A DNA stretch of 42,224 nt from a virus. The DNA is taken from the IMG/VR virus record IMGVR_UViG_3300043446_000360, positions 1-42,224 of that record. One strand, 5' to 3'. The notes beneath the pieces were generated by a model. The model searched no databases. It was not told the origin of the DNA and was given only the letters and a program-made list of their open reading frames with translations. Every line of letters begins with the position of its first letter. Position 1 is the stretch's first letter. This document shows positions 1-7,793 of the stretch, piece by piece. The translations under genes and the position numbers were made by a program.

Positions 1-40
1 ATAGATATCGTATTCGATAGAGGTTTATAAACTTGTGACA

Positions 41-481
41 TTACTCGCCTTTAATATAAGAACGCAACATCCAACCATGCTTTTCGTGAATGTCGATGCG
101 ATCTTGTAGGAAGTTAGCAATACCAACCTTGCCTGCTGCTTCAGCTGCACGATATGCTACTGTAAGATCAGCAATAACACGACCGTTATCCAAAAGCAGT
201 TTTGACATCATAGCACGACCAGTAGGAACGCTGAGTTCATCTTCTACTGATGATAGCTGTTGGAAACGTGAAAGTGAGCCTGGAACATAAGCATCCAGAG
301 TGCGGCAATGCTCAGCGATGGCATCAACCGCACCCCAGACCTCGGCGTAGAGATCACCCAAGAATGCGTGATACTCCGAGAAGTTTGATCCTTCTACGTT
401 CCAGTGATAGTTATGCGCTTTGAGATAAAACGCAAAGCTAGTCGCCTGTGCTTTCTTGAGTGCCTCTACGAGTTCGTCCAT
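41..481 (-). CDS. dps: Dps/ferritin-like protein
   Basis: This 146-residue protein belongs to the Dps family of ferritin-like, DNA-protecting, iron-oxidising dodecamers. The ferroxidase signature is visible: His26 in HWNV, His38 twelve residues later, then Asp53 and Glu57 in a DxxxE pair, matching the spacing of E. coli Dps His51, His63, Asp78 and Glu82. The position equal to E. coli Asp67 is glycine here, with Asp43 one residue on, so the iron site may be slightly altered. The C-terminal helix holds HEKHGWMLRSY, as usual in the family. The N-terminal DNA-binding tail of E. coli Dps is missing, and the length is short. It starts right after the stop of the Lys/Ala-rich gene at 483-770, which could supply DNA binding (inference). 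Dps-like genes occur in other T4-like phages, where they may protect DNA from oxidative damage. Confidence 0.88.
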   Translation of the reverse strand: MDELVEALKKAQATSFAFYLKAHNYHWNVEGSNFSEYHAFLGDLYAEVWGAVDAIAEHCRTLDAYVPGSLSRFQQLSSVEDELSVPTGRAMMSKLLLDNGRVIADLTVAYRAAEAAGKVGIANFLQDRIDIHEKHGWMLRSYIKGE

Positions 482-482
482 C

Positions 483-770
483 TTACTTCTTTCCCTTCTT
501 TACTGCCTTTTTAGGAGCAGCCTTAACTTTCGTTGACGAAGTCTTTTTAGGAGCTGCTTTCTTAGCAGGTGCTTTCTTAGCAGCAACTTTCTTAGTAGCT
601 GGAGCAGCCTGAGTAACAGCGTCCGTGATCTGTGGTTCTACCTTAGCTGGTGCTTCTGTAGCCTTGACTTCTTCAAGAGTTTCTGTCACCTTTTTCTTTG
701 GCCACCAAGCCCAGAGAAGAAACAGACCGCCAATAACAGCAAGACCCCAACCAATCATTTCATTAGTCAT
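483..770 (-). CDS. Membrane-anchored Lys/Ala-rich histone H1-like tail protein
   Basis: A 95-residue protein of unknown function. Residues about 5-23 form one hydrophobic membrane segment ending in AWWPKKK. A short acidic linker follows (about 29-52), and the last 40 residues are almost only Lys, Ala, Pro and Thr in KKAPAKK-type repeats, as in histone H1 tails or bacterial AlgP. From composition, the basic tail should bind nucleic acid or polyanions on the cytoplasmic side of a membrane; this is inference. The start ATG at 768-770 has an upstream GGAG. It sits 11 bases after the 1577-residue gene and abuts the Dps gene, so the two are probably cotranscribed. No catalytic motif is visible. Confidence 0.75.
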   Translation of the reverse strand: MTNEMIGWGLAVIGGLFLLWAWWPKKKVTETLEEVKATEAPAKVEPQITDAVTQAAPATKKVAAKKAPAKKAAPKKTSSTKVKAAPKKAVKKGKK

Positions 771-781
771 TCATTTTCTCC

Positions 782-3700
782 TTAACAATCCCATGCTCTA
801 CGCGACCAGTAATTTGCACTGGTCTTCTTAGTTAGATTACCCTGACCGCTTGAGCGAGCACAGTATGATCTCTTGCGTCCAGGTTGATCCTTCTTAATGC
901 TTAGTTTCTTATCGCCAAAGTTTACCTTCTTTACATTACCAGTTGAAGGATCACGAACGTAAACTTTGGATTTCTTTACGTCGCCTTTCATAGGCTTATT
1001 CAGAGGAACATCACGTCCTTGATATATAGCTTCGTTCATCGCTTCTTCTTGCGCATCAAGTGCAGCTTGAACTTCAGGATGATGTTCGAAACCTGATTGA
1101 ACTTCAATACCATAGTCGCGCGCGAACGGAGCAAGCTCAAATCCCGCAGCAAACGATTCATTCAGTTCTACTGATTCGCGAATACCACCGAGTGCTTTGC
1201 GGATAGAAGCTAGATTCTTTTGACCTAGATTTTCTTTTGACTGATCTACTTCGGTGCGAGTCTTTTTAATCATTGAAGAAGTATAATCAACTTTCTCAGG
1301 AGCAAATTTGGCTACAGCGATTTCGCCGGCAACAGATCCTTGACCAGGAGTTACTGACGCATAGTTCTGACGAATCGCGTCTGTTCCTACGAAGCGATTA
1401 GCAGGATCTGCTCTGTTTCCAGATACTGGTTCTGATCCTGTATATGCTTCGCTAGCCGATTTCACTTTCTTTGTAAGATCTGCGCGAAGCTCTTTGTTCG
1501 TAAGATCACTATATGGTGTCTTACCAGTTGGGTGTGTATGCTGTTCGTTCTTAGGGTGCCAAGCATGGAAACTCTTGACACGCTTTACTCTTTTCGCTAG
1601 AGGAACTGCATCGTGAGTGGTCATGTTCTGTTCGAACACTTTCTTGTTGCTCTTACCAGAATCAATACCACGAACAGGAGTGCTGCTTAGTGGTGCTTCA
1701 TTTTCTGTTACGCCAACTTTCGAAGCTTGATTTGGCTTCATCCAATCGCGTGGGCGAACCATAGACTTAGGTGTTTTCTTTCCTGGGGGCAGTTTCTTTA
1801 CAGCTCCAGCAAAGTCTTGCTTTGCTTTTTCAAGATCAGCAGACTGAACAGCCTTAGACTTTTCCCATGGCTTCAGATAGTTCTTAGGTCTTGCTAGTTG
1901 TCCGAACATCTTGTTTGGATCATAGTCGCGACCCTTGACGTTTCCGCGAGCCATGCTACGAACACCACCTTCGTTCACATATTCTTCTTTCTTAACTGCT
2001 CTTTCCTGCTTTTCTTTAGCAACACCAGCGTCACGGAACTTCTTAACTCTGTTCCATGCCTTATCACCCTTACCCTTATCTCCAGGCATTAACCAGCCAG
2101 CTTTCTTTTGTGCGGCTTGCTTTGCTCTGTAGAGTAGTGCTGATGAGATTTCATTGACAGTTTCTTCGTTGGTTGTATGAGTTACAACACGTTCGCCTTT
2201 ATCATTATAGTGTCCGTGAGTTGTAACTCGCTTACCGTCTTTGTATGTCGTAGACTGGAATCCAACCTTACCGCCCTTATCCTTAGCAACTTTGCCAAGG
2301 ATTTTCTTAGCAGCTGCGTGACGCTCAGGATATACAGACTCATTCTTAGGAGTCTTACCGGCTTTCTTCATTGAGATAGCAATCGCAGCCTGTTGTGCTG
2401 GATTAGCAGCTTCTTTAGGAACGCAGTTAGGAACACTGCGTCCACCTTTCATTTTCATACCAACTTGCTTGTAGTCTTTCCAGCATGGCGCGTCTTCATT
2501 AGTCTGTGAAGCCTTTAGAGCTGCATCTGTAGGAGCACCTTTTGATCCAGGCTTACGCATACGCTCACCTGAACCAGCTTTGATACGTGCGCGCTTTGCG
2601 TGAATGTTATCCCAAAGTCCGCGCTTTTCTTGCATATCTGTTTCCTCGCTACGGCAGTTCCACTTTCTAAGTGCTTTATTGATTCTTGAGTTTGGATCGC
2701 GCGCAGTCTTAGCTGATGTCAATCTTTTCTTCATTCCGCCCATACGAGCACAGAATGAAGCACGACGACCAGCAGCTTTTCCACCTTTCTTTAGTTTAGA
2801 AGGCGGAGTTGTTACTGGTGCCTTGAGATTGCTACCGGTTGTTCTATTATAGTGATCGCGACCTTTTTGTGTTAGACCACCTGATGGGCTTTGATAACCT
2901 TTACCATCTTCTGCAAGATCGTGTTCAATTTCTTCTTTCGTAGTTTTCTTTTTGAATGAAGAAAACTTTACGACATTACCTTTTTTCTTTTGCACTTTAT
3001 CTTGCTTGTAGCTCATAGGAACGTTGGTATTATCCGGACTTGGTGCCAGTTTTCCACTCTTATCAATCACAGCAAATCTTGGAGCTCCACCTTTTACGTC
3101 AAAGTGTGTGCCTTTTTGTTTGTCATAGAATCGTGCAGTATTACCATGATATGCAACTGCGTCTGCACCTGATGCTTTTGGATGAACACCTTTCTTAGCA
3201 CCAAACCAATTGCGCAGCATATCGTTCGTATCAATTTCGTGTGGACCAACAATACCTTTCTTATGAAGAAGTCTTGTTGCTAACTTGGTCTTGATGACTT
3301 CGCCTTCTGTAAGATCTTTGTCTAGTTCAGCAGCTTTTCCGCCAGCAATAAATGAATTGACGCGAGAAAACGCTTCGTTGATATCTTCGTTCTGCTCATA
3401 ACCACGAGCAAACACTTCGAAGATAACACTTACATCAACGCCAGACTTTTCTGCTTTATTAAGAAGTGAAAGAGCTTCTTTCTGAACTACGTTGTAGCGA
3501 ACACGAGAATAAGTTGCTGGATCTTTAGTCGTCAGATCAATTAGCTTATCGAGTAGATCAGCCAGTTTCTCACGGAGCTTTGGGCTCTGTAGTGCGAATT
3601 TCTTTGACGAACGCAGCGCACGACGATAGTTCTGTAGCTCTTCCTGATCTACGAGACCAAGACGAAGTAGCAGATCAACTTTCTGCGAGAGCGGACGTGA

Positions 3701-5515
3701 TTTATTAGGATCTGTTGGACGATCTTCGTCTTTCGCTACTTCAGCGATACGACGAACTCCTGGCGGCTCATCGTTATCATAAGCAGAAGTTGTGCGCGAA
3801 CGCCCAACACCAAGATAAAACTCTTTGAACTGACGACCGCCGAGCGAAATCCCTTTCTTCTGATGTTTTACACCATGAGCAAGAACATCACGGAACGATG
3901 CGAGTGATTTACCAGCTTGGATTGTGAACTCATGCTTATCTGCTGGCAGACGCAGAGCGTCGAACTTAGCAAGCAACTTCTTAGCGTCAGCGATTGAGAT
4001 ATGCGCCTTATGTCTATCGGCAAACACAGTTTCATGCTCACCGCGTGAGTTTACTACCTTGCGCATTTGATAGATAATGTTCGTATCGCCAGCGTCACGA
4101 GCGTCTTTGTCGTCTGCAGACTTACGTCCTTCATGCACATATTCTTCGTCGTTGCGAGCATAGTGCATCAGTTTCTTATTAACATGCAAATGCGACTGTG
4201 TTGGATTTTGTGCCTGACGATCGTTAAGTGTAGGATCTGTATCTAGCGTATTGAGCTTGGTTGCATCAACGTTCAGTGGCGAGTCGTGAGCAGCGTCAGC
4301 CTTTGTCTTTTCCCAGTCAGCAACAGAAATGCCGCGACGCGCAGCCTGGATCTTATCTGTTGCCTTATCTCTAGCCGAGCCTTCCTTACCCTTTTCTGCT
4401 TCAACGATGTATGATTCTTTAACATCACGAGCTTTCGCTACGTTGACTTGTGCTTTCTTACGAACAGCTGGAATGAGTCTTTTTGATATCTTTTCCACAG
4501 CGCTCTTTAGTCCTTTCCCAAAACGATTGACAAGCGCATTATCTACGGCAATGCGCTGTGAACGTGATAGTGAGTTATAATCGAGATTCTTTTTGCCTGT
4601 TGCGCGCTTGCGAAGGATCATCAACGCAGCCTTACGTGCGCGCATACGGAGACGTTGTGAAGCTGGCATCTGTTTTGCTTTGATCTGACGCAAACGAGCG
4701 AGACGCTTAGACATCCCCTTCATACGCTGAGATAATTTCTGACGAGCCTGAGCAGAAAGAACTTTTCCTTCGTGAATTTCATTATTGTCGCTATCTTCAC
4801 CGTCGAGAATCAGATCTAACATAAGTGCATCTGAATCATCAAGATCAAGATCTACGCCGTCAATAGCTCTTTCGATTTCTGTGTCTGATGGAAGCGGAAC
4901 TTCATCTTCGTGTTCGTCGTTTTCTACGATAAACGAAATGAACTTTTCGTCAAGGGCGTAATCCATGACATCTTCTCCTAGTAGGGCTCGACGAACAGCG
5001 GTGAACATATTCTTAGCTTGTGCCGCCTTAAGGGTGTTGGGTGCGCCGCGTAGAAACTCAGCGACTTTATCATCTTTGGCAAGAGCGCGCATTTTGCTCG
5101 CTGACATACCAGACACGTCGTCGGCGTCTGGATCACGTTCGCCAGCGGACTTAACTTCGATTTGCTCAAAGTTGTATTCTTTACCGTTATACTTTGTGAG
5201 CAGCTTCGTAAACTCAGGAACACGATCCGAACCAGCGAACATCGTGACGTGAGTATATCCTTCTTTATCCAGCTGCTTAAGAACTTCGATAACTGTGCGA
5301 GCGTTCGACTTTTTTACGAGCGAACCAAAGGCTGCTCGCGCGAACGCGACTTTCTTATCGTATTGTAGGGGATCTTTTGCGCCGACTGAGTGCGATAGAT
5401 AAACGCGAGGAGCAGCACCAACTTGACGAGCATAAGCAACCAGCTTGTTTACAAGCAGCTGGTGTCCAGTCGTAGGGGGATTCATTCTCCCGAACGTGAA
5501 AACAACTTTCTTCAT
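782..5515 (-). CDS. Giant modular virion-type protein with N-terminal nucleotidyltransferase
   Basis: A 1577-residue protein. Residues 1-160 form a nucleotidyltransferase of the NMN/pantetheine-phosphate adenylyltransferase fold: FGRMNPPTTGH gives the (H/T)xGH motif at 15-18, GSDR lies near 95-98, and SASKMR at 138-143 matches the family's ISSTxxR motif. The rest is a chain of modules that recur in structural proteins of T4-like marine phages: a very basic helical segment (about 255-365), a helical module ending in AFSRVNSFIAGG, and three Cys-bounded cassettes (SFCARMGGMKK to KWNC; APCWKDYKQVGM to VPNCVPK; and SYCARSSG to the last residue, Cys). A TATAAATA late promoter at 5590-5597 points at it, and GAGGA precedes the ATG. 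It may be a virion protein, perhaps matured by the prohead protease (inference). No single function can be assigned. The N-terminal domain could act in NAD metabolism or be a packaged enzyme. Confidence 0.85.
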   Translation of the reverse strand: MKKVVFTFGRMNPPTTGHQLLVNKLVAYARQVGAAPRVYLSHSVGAKDPLQYDKKVAFARAAFGSLVKKSNARTVIEVLKQLDKEGYTHVTMFAGSDRVPEFTKLLTKYNGKEYNFEQIEVKSAGERDPDADDVSGMSASKMRALAKDDKVAEFLRGAPNTLKAAQAKNMFTAVRRALLGEDVMDYALDEKFISFIVENDEHEDEVPLPSDTEIERAIDGVDLDLDDSDALMLDLILDGEDSDNNEIHEGKVLSAQARQKLSQRMKGMSKRLARLRQIKAKQMPASQRLRMRARKAALMILRKRATGKKNLDYNSLSRSQRIAVDNALVNRFGKGLKSAVEKISKRLIPAVRKKAQVNVAKARDVKESYIVEAEKGKEGSARDKATDKIQAARRGISVADWEKTKADAAHDSPLNVDATKLNTLDTDPTLNDRQAQNPTQSHLHVNKKLMHYARNDEEYVHEGRKSADDKDARDAGDTNIIYQMRKVVNSRGEHETVFADRHKAHISIADAKKLLAKFDALRLPADKHEFTIQAGKSLASFRDVLAHGVKHQKKGISLGGRQFKEFYLGVGRSRTTSAYDNDEPPGVRRIAEVAKDEDRPTDPNKSRPLSQKVDLLLRLGLVDQEELQNYRRALRSSKKFALQSPKLREKLADLLDKLIDLTTKDPATYSRVRYNVVQKEALSLLNKAEKSGVDVSVIFEVFARGYEQNEDINEAFSRVNSFIAGGKAAELDKDLTEGEVIKTKLATRLLHKKGIVGPHEIDTNDMLRNWFGAKKGVHPKASGADAVAYHGNTARFYDKQKGTHFDVKGGAPRFAVIDKSGKLAPSPDNTNVPMSYKQDKVQKKKGNVVKFSSFKKKTTKEEIEHDLAEDGKGYQSPSGGLTQKGRDHYNRTTGSNLKAPVTTPPSKLKKGGKAAGRRASFCARMGGMKKRLTSAKTARDPNSRINKALRKWNCRSEETDMQEKRGLWDNIHAKRARIKAGSGERMRKPGSKGAPTDAALKASQTNEDAPCWKDYKQVGMKMKGGRSVPNCVPKEAANPAQQAAIAISMKKAGKTPKNESVYPERHAAAKKILGKVAKDKGGKVGFQSTTYKDGKRVTTHGHYNDKGERVVTHTTNEETVNEISSALLYRAKQAAQKKAGWLMPGDKGKGDKAWNRVKKFRDAGVAKEKQERAVKKEEYVNEGGVRSMARGNVKGRDYDPNKMFGQLARPKNYLKPWEKSKAVQSADLEKAKQDFAGAVKKLPPGKKTPKSMVRPRDWMKPNQASKVGVTENEAPLSSTPVRGIDSGKSNKKVFEQNMTTHDAVPLAKRVKRVKSFHAWHPKNEQHTHPTGKTPYSDLTNKELRADLTKKVKSASEAYTGSEPVSGNRADPANRFVGTDAIRQNYASVTPGQGSVAGEIAVAKFAPEKVDYTSSMIKKTRTEVDQSKENLGQKNLASIRKALGGIRESVELNESFAAGFELAPFARDYGIEVQSGFEHHPEVQAALDAQEEAMNEAIYQGRDVPLNKPMKGDVKKSKVYVRDPSTGNVKKVNFGDKKLSIKKDQPGRKRSYCARSSGQGNLTKKTSANYWSRRAWDC

Positions 5516-5556
5516 CGTATCCTCGCGGGTTTGCCTTAGCCTTACCGCATATGAGT

Positions 5557-5589
5557 AGAGAGCAGGACTGCCTTAGCTTTCTGCTCTCT
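5557..5589 (-). other. Inverted repeat in leader of the giant gene
   Basis: A perfect 9-base inverted repeat (AGAGAGCAG at 5557-5565 and CTGCTCTCT at 5581-5589) with a 15-base loop. It has no T-run on either strand, so a plain intrinsic terminator is unlikely. It lies directly downstream of the TATAAATA element at 5590-5597, so it would form at the extreme 5' end of the late mRNA and could protect it or pause polymerase. Confidence 0.5.
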
Positions 5590-5597
5590 TATTTATA
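5590..5597 (-). promoter_or_regulatory. Late promoter TATAAATA (T4 gp55 type)
   Basis: An exact match to the T4 late -10 element TATAAATA on the minus strand, 75 bases upstream of the 1577-residue structural gene. The late sigma gp55 is encoded at 35695-36231. The predicted start site is near 5584. Confidence 0.7.
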
Positions 5598-5605
5598 AAA
5601 AAGTC

Positions 5606-5634
5606 TTGACAACTTCGCAATTCACCATTATAAT
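5606..5634 (+). promoter_or_regulatory. Perfect consensus sigma70 promoter on the plus strand
   Basis: TTGACA at 5606-5611, a 17-base spacer and TATAAT at 5629-5634, facing right. There is no plus-strand gene downstream. The transcript would run antisense to the genes at 5643-7697. The flanks (AAGTCTTGAC upstream, GTTACGAAG downstream) recur at the only other plus-strand promoter, 38560-38588. Confidence 0.65.
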
Positions 5635-5642
5635 GAGTAGTG

Positions 5643-5789
5643 TTACGAAGCGGCAGTATTACCTTTTGCTTTAGCAATCAACTTAGCAACCCATGCTGGC
5701 TGAGACAGGAAGTTCCATCCAACGATGAGTCCTGCTACGAAACCAATTACCAGCGGTGATGTTGCGATATTCCAGATACCTTCTACCAT
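5643..5789 (-). CDS. Small single-span membrane protein
   Basis: A 48-residue protein starting MVEGIWNIATSPLVIGFVAG. Residues about 10-28 form one hydrophobic span (SPLVIGFVAGLIVGWNFL), and the tail ends in basic KLIAKAKG. The ATG at 5787-5789 follows directly after the stop codon of the ligase-like gene (5791-5793), so translation is probably coupled. The function is unknown. It could be a small envelope or lysis-related protein, but nothing in the sequence decides. The plus-strand promoter at 5606-5634 would make RNA antisense to it. Confidence 0.65.
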   Translation of the reverse strand: MVEGIWNIATSPLVIGFVAGLIVGWNFLSQPAWVAKLIAKAKGNTAAS

Positions 5790-5790
5790 C

Positions 5791-7023
5791 TTACTTCTCC
5801 CATCCCTTGATAATGTCTGGACTGAAATTAGCTTGGCTGAATCCCAGACGATCCACCAGCTTTACGGCTCCACCTGTCAAATGATCTACAGCCACGTATC
5901 CCTCAGGTGATGTCACTTTGAGACCCTGACGAGTGCGCAGAAACGTATTGATTGCAGCAGCTGAATTCATCTTAGCAATAATCATCATCTTAGCATCAAC
6001 AACTAGATTCATAAAGTCAAAGATAGATTTCAGCTGGATTAGTGGTGTGCGAATGATAGGCCCAAACGCCTGTATCTTTTTTGCTTTTACAGAGTTCTTA
6101 CCAGCAACAGTCTTTTTCTTATCTTCTTCTTTCTGATAGTAATCATTCATGTAGTGAATAAACCCAGCAACGTGATGCACTGTGTTACCAATCTTTTCAC
6201 CCGCACGAACCTTACTGTTATTGTATGTCTTGATGCGCATCAGCAAGTCTGCGTCCTGATGAAACGCATTCACAGCTTCTGCAGGTAGTTTTTGTAAGAT
6301 TTTTCCAGCTTCTGATAGAATCTTGTTGAATGCAGCTGTTTCTTTTGCAGTAAACGTAGCAGATCCGCTGACGTCTTTGTAGTTCGCATCATCCATCCAG
6401 ATAGTGCCAACTTGATTCAGCTTCTCAACGATACCTTTACCGAACGATGCTTTCATAGATTCAAAGCTATCGCCTTCGTATGTTGTATGCCAAACAACAC
6501 CAACGCTAGCTCTTGCGATAATTTTACCAAGAGCAGATCCGATAGGAACAGCATACACGATTGTGTTAGGTTGGAACGTATAATACTTTTCCCCGTCGAT
6601 GACTTCTGTGCGAACGTCACCTTTAGTGAACATCAGATCTCCCTGATAGACACCAGATTTGATACCTAGTTTCTTAAACTCGCGAAGAGCCACACTAAAC
6701 TTGTCAGCCAGTTCGCCGCTAAGATCAGCGTCGATATCTGCTTGTGTCTTGTAGATTTTAGGATTCTTGTTGAAGATACCTTTCTTAGCAACAAAAAACT
6801 TATCATCACGGGGATCTATGCCAGCAAAGATAGCAGGAGCTCCATCCCACTTAACTGTTGCTGCAACTTTCTTAGTCGTATGACCACCAAGCATCTCGCG
6901 CATCTGGATCAGAAAGTTAAAGATCTGCTTCGCACCAGTAACGCCATCGTTGAGGATTAGATCCTCGATGTGCTCCATGTGTAGATTCTTTTCTTCAGCG
7001 ATGAACGTTGATAACTTTTTCAT
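5791..7023 (-). CDS. Ligase-like nucleotidyltransferase with capsid-targeting N-terminus
   Basis: A 410-residue protein that I read as a member of the DNA/RNA ligase-like nucleotidyltransferase superfamily. VKWDG at 57-61 fits motif I (KxDG, with Lys58 as the candidate AMP-accepting lysine), GDLM at 128-131 and EGYV at 374-377 fit internal motifs, and AVKLVDR about 386-392 fits motif V. Similar proteins of unknown role are common in T4-like cyanophages (a DUF-type family). The N-terminus, MKKLSTFIAE followed by E, resembles the T4 internal-protein capsid-targeting peptide (MKTYQEFIAE) that is cut after Glu by the prohead protease, so it may be packaged and injected (inference). It overlaps the nuclease-like gene upstream by 4 bases (ATGA), so the two are probably made together. 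The substrate, DNA or RNA, cannot be told. Confidence 0.65.
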   Translation of the reverse strand: MKKLSTFIAEEKNLHMEHIEDLILNDGVTGAKQIFNFLIQMREMLGGHTTKKVAATVKWDGAPAIFAGIDPRDDKFFVAKKGIFNKNPKIYKTQADIDADLSGELADKFSVALREFKKLGIKSGVYQGDLMFTKGDVRTEVIDGEKYYTFQPNTIVYAVPIGSALGKIIARASVGVVWHTTYEGDSFESMKASFGKGIVEKLNQVGTIWMDDANYKDVSGSATFTAKETAAFNKILSEAGKILQKLPAEAVNAFHQDADLLMRIKTYNNSKVRAGEKIGNTVHHVAGFIHYMNDYYQKEEDKKKTVAGKNSVKAKKIQAFGPIIRTPLIQLKSIFDFMNLVVDAKMMIIAKMNSAAAINTFLRTRQGLKVTSPEGYVAVDHLTGGAVKLVDRLGFSQANFSPDIIKGWEK

Positions 7024-7697
7024 TTAATAGCTTTCTTGATTGCCTTAACATCTTTCTCGATGTCGATAGCTGAAGCAGTCACAGTTCCCTTAATTGATAG
7101 GGCGATGAGGAATCCATATGAAGTCTTTGAGCGATACTTCACGCGCGAGCGAGCTTGGATCTTAGCTGAAAACTTAGAAGTTCCGAGTCCAAGAACGTCT
7201 TTCTGGAAATGATACAGACCAGCTTTACCAATCTGAATGTATGGCGTCTTACGATCTTTGGCGTAGTGTTCGCCGACAGATGCTGTAGGAAACTCGGCGT
7301 ATAGATTACCCAGACGCTTTAGATCTACGTCGTAGTTCTTACCGTGCGGAGCAGGCCAGTTCTTGTTGACGAAGTCGATGAGTGACTTATATGTTTTGTT
7401 GTCAGCAGTTACAGGAACCGTTTCCATCTGCTTTGCTGTATTGGGATACTTGCGTTTTGTGTTTTCTGACAGCTGCCATTTCTTGTTGATATATTTCAGC
7501 TCTGCCTGACCAAAGAACGCACCTTTGTCTTTTTTGATCTCAATGCTAATTTCTTTACCTTTAGCATCGTAGATATAAGCATCAGGGTCGTCAGCTGATG
7601 ATCCAGCCGTCGTAGCATTTGGATCCATCAGTCCGTTTTCTTTTAGAATATTTGCGATAGTAGCTTCGTATTCGAAACCGCCTGTTGCTTTTGCCAT
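7020..7697 (-). CDS. PD-(D/E)XK nuclease-like protein
   Basis: A 225-residue protein. Its N-terminal third carries a textbook nuclease core: Glu11 in a first helix, Pro38-Asp39 in DPDAYIY, then EIKK with Glu53 and Lys55 on the next strand, i.e. PD-x13-ExK. This is the arrangement of restriction-type and Holliday-junction-type metal-dependent nucleases. The remainder is rich in Lys and aromatic residues and matches nothing I recognise. It starts at an ATG preceded by AGGAGACTCC, and an AATAAATA late-type element lies 23 bases upstream, so it is probably late. The stop overlaps the start of the ligase-like gene by 4 bases. A coupled nuclease and ligase suggests cut-and-seal processing of nucleic acid during packaging, injection or repair (inference). 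Confidence 0.6.
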   Translation of the reverse strand: MAKATGGFEYEATIANILKENGLMDPNATTAGSSADDPDAYIYDAKGKEISIEIKKDKGAFFGQAELKYINKKWQLSENTKRKYPNTAKQMETVPVTADNKTYKSLIDFVNKNWPAPHGKNYDVDLKRLGNLYAEFPTASVGEHYAKDRKTPYIQIGKAGLYHFQKDVLGLGTSKFSAKIQARSRVKYRSKTSYGFLIALSIKGTVTASAIDIEKDVKAIKKAIK

Positions 7698-7719
7698 TGG
7701 AGTCTCCTGTTCGTGAGAC

Positions 7720-7727
7720 TATTTATT
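7720..7727 (-). promoter_or_regulatory. Late-type promoter AATAAATA
   Basis: AATAAATA on the minus strand is one base from the T4 late consensus TATAAATA. It lies just downstream of the terminator at 7733-7761. The predicted start near 7714 leaves a 17-base leader that contains the AGGAG ribosome binding site of the nuclease-like gene. Confidence 0.55.
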
Positions 7728-7732
7728 AAACG

Positions 7733-7761
7733 AAAAGGGGAGCGGCACCACACCGCTCCCC
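7733..7761 (-). terminator. Intrinsic terminator
   Basis: On the minus strand GGGGAGCGG, a 7-base loop, then CCGCTCCCC (perfect 9-base stem) followed by TTTTCGTTT. It lies in the gap upstream of the peptidase lipoprotein's end and separates that gene's downstream flank from the nuclease-like gene. Confidence 0.85.
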
Positions 7762-7793
7762 GACTGATGATGAAAAACGCACCCCCTTAATCA

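Noticed and set aside
25-36. TTTATAAAC palindrome at the left edge
   Set aside because: Only six of eight bases match the late consensus and its target gene is outside the window.
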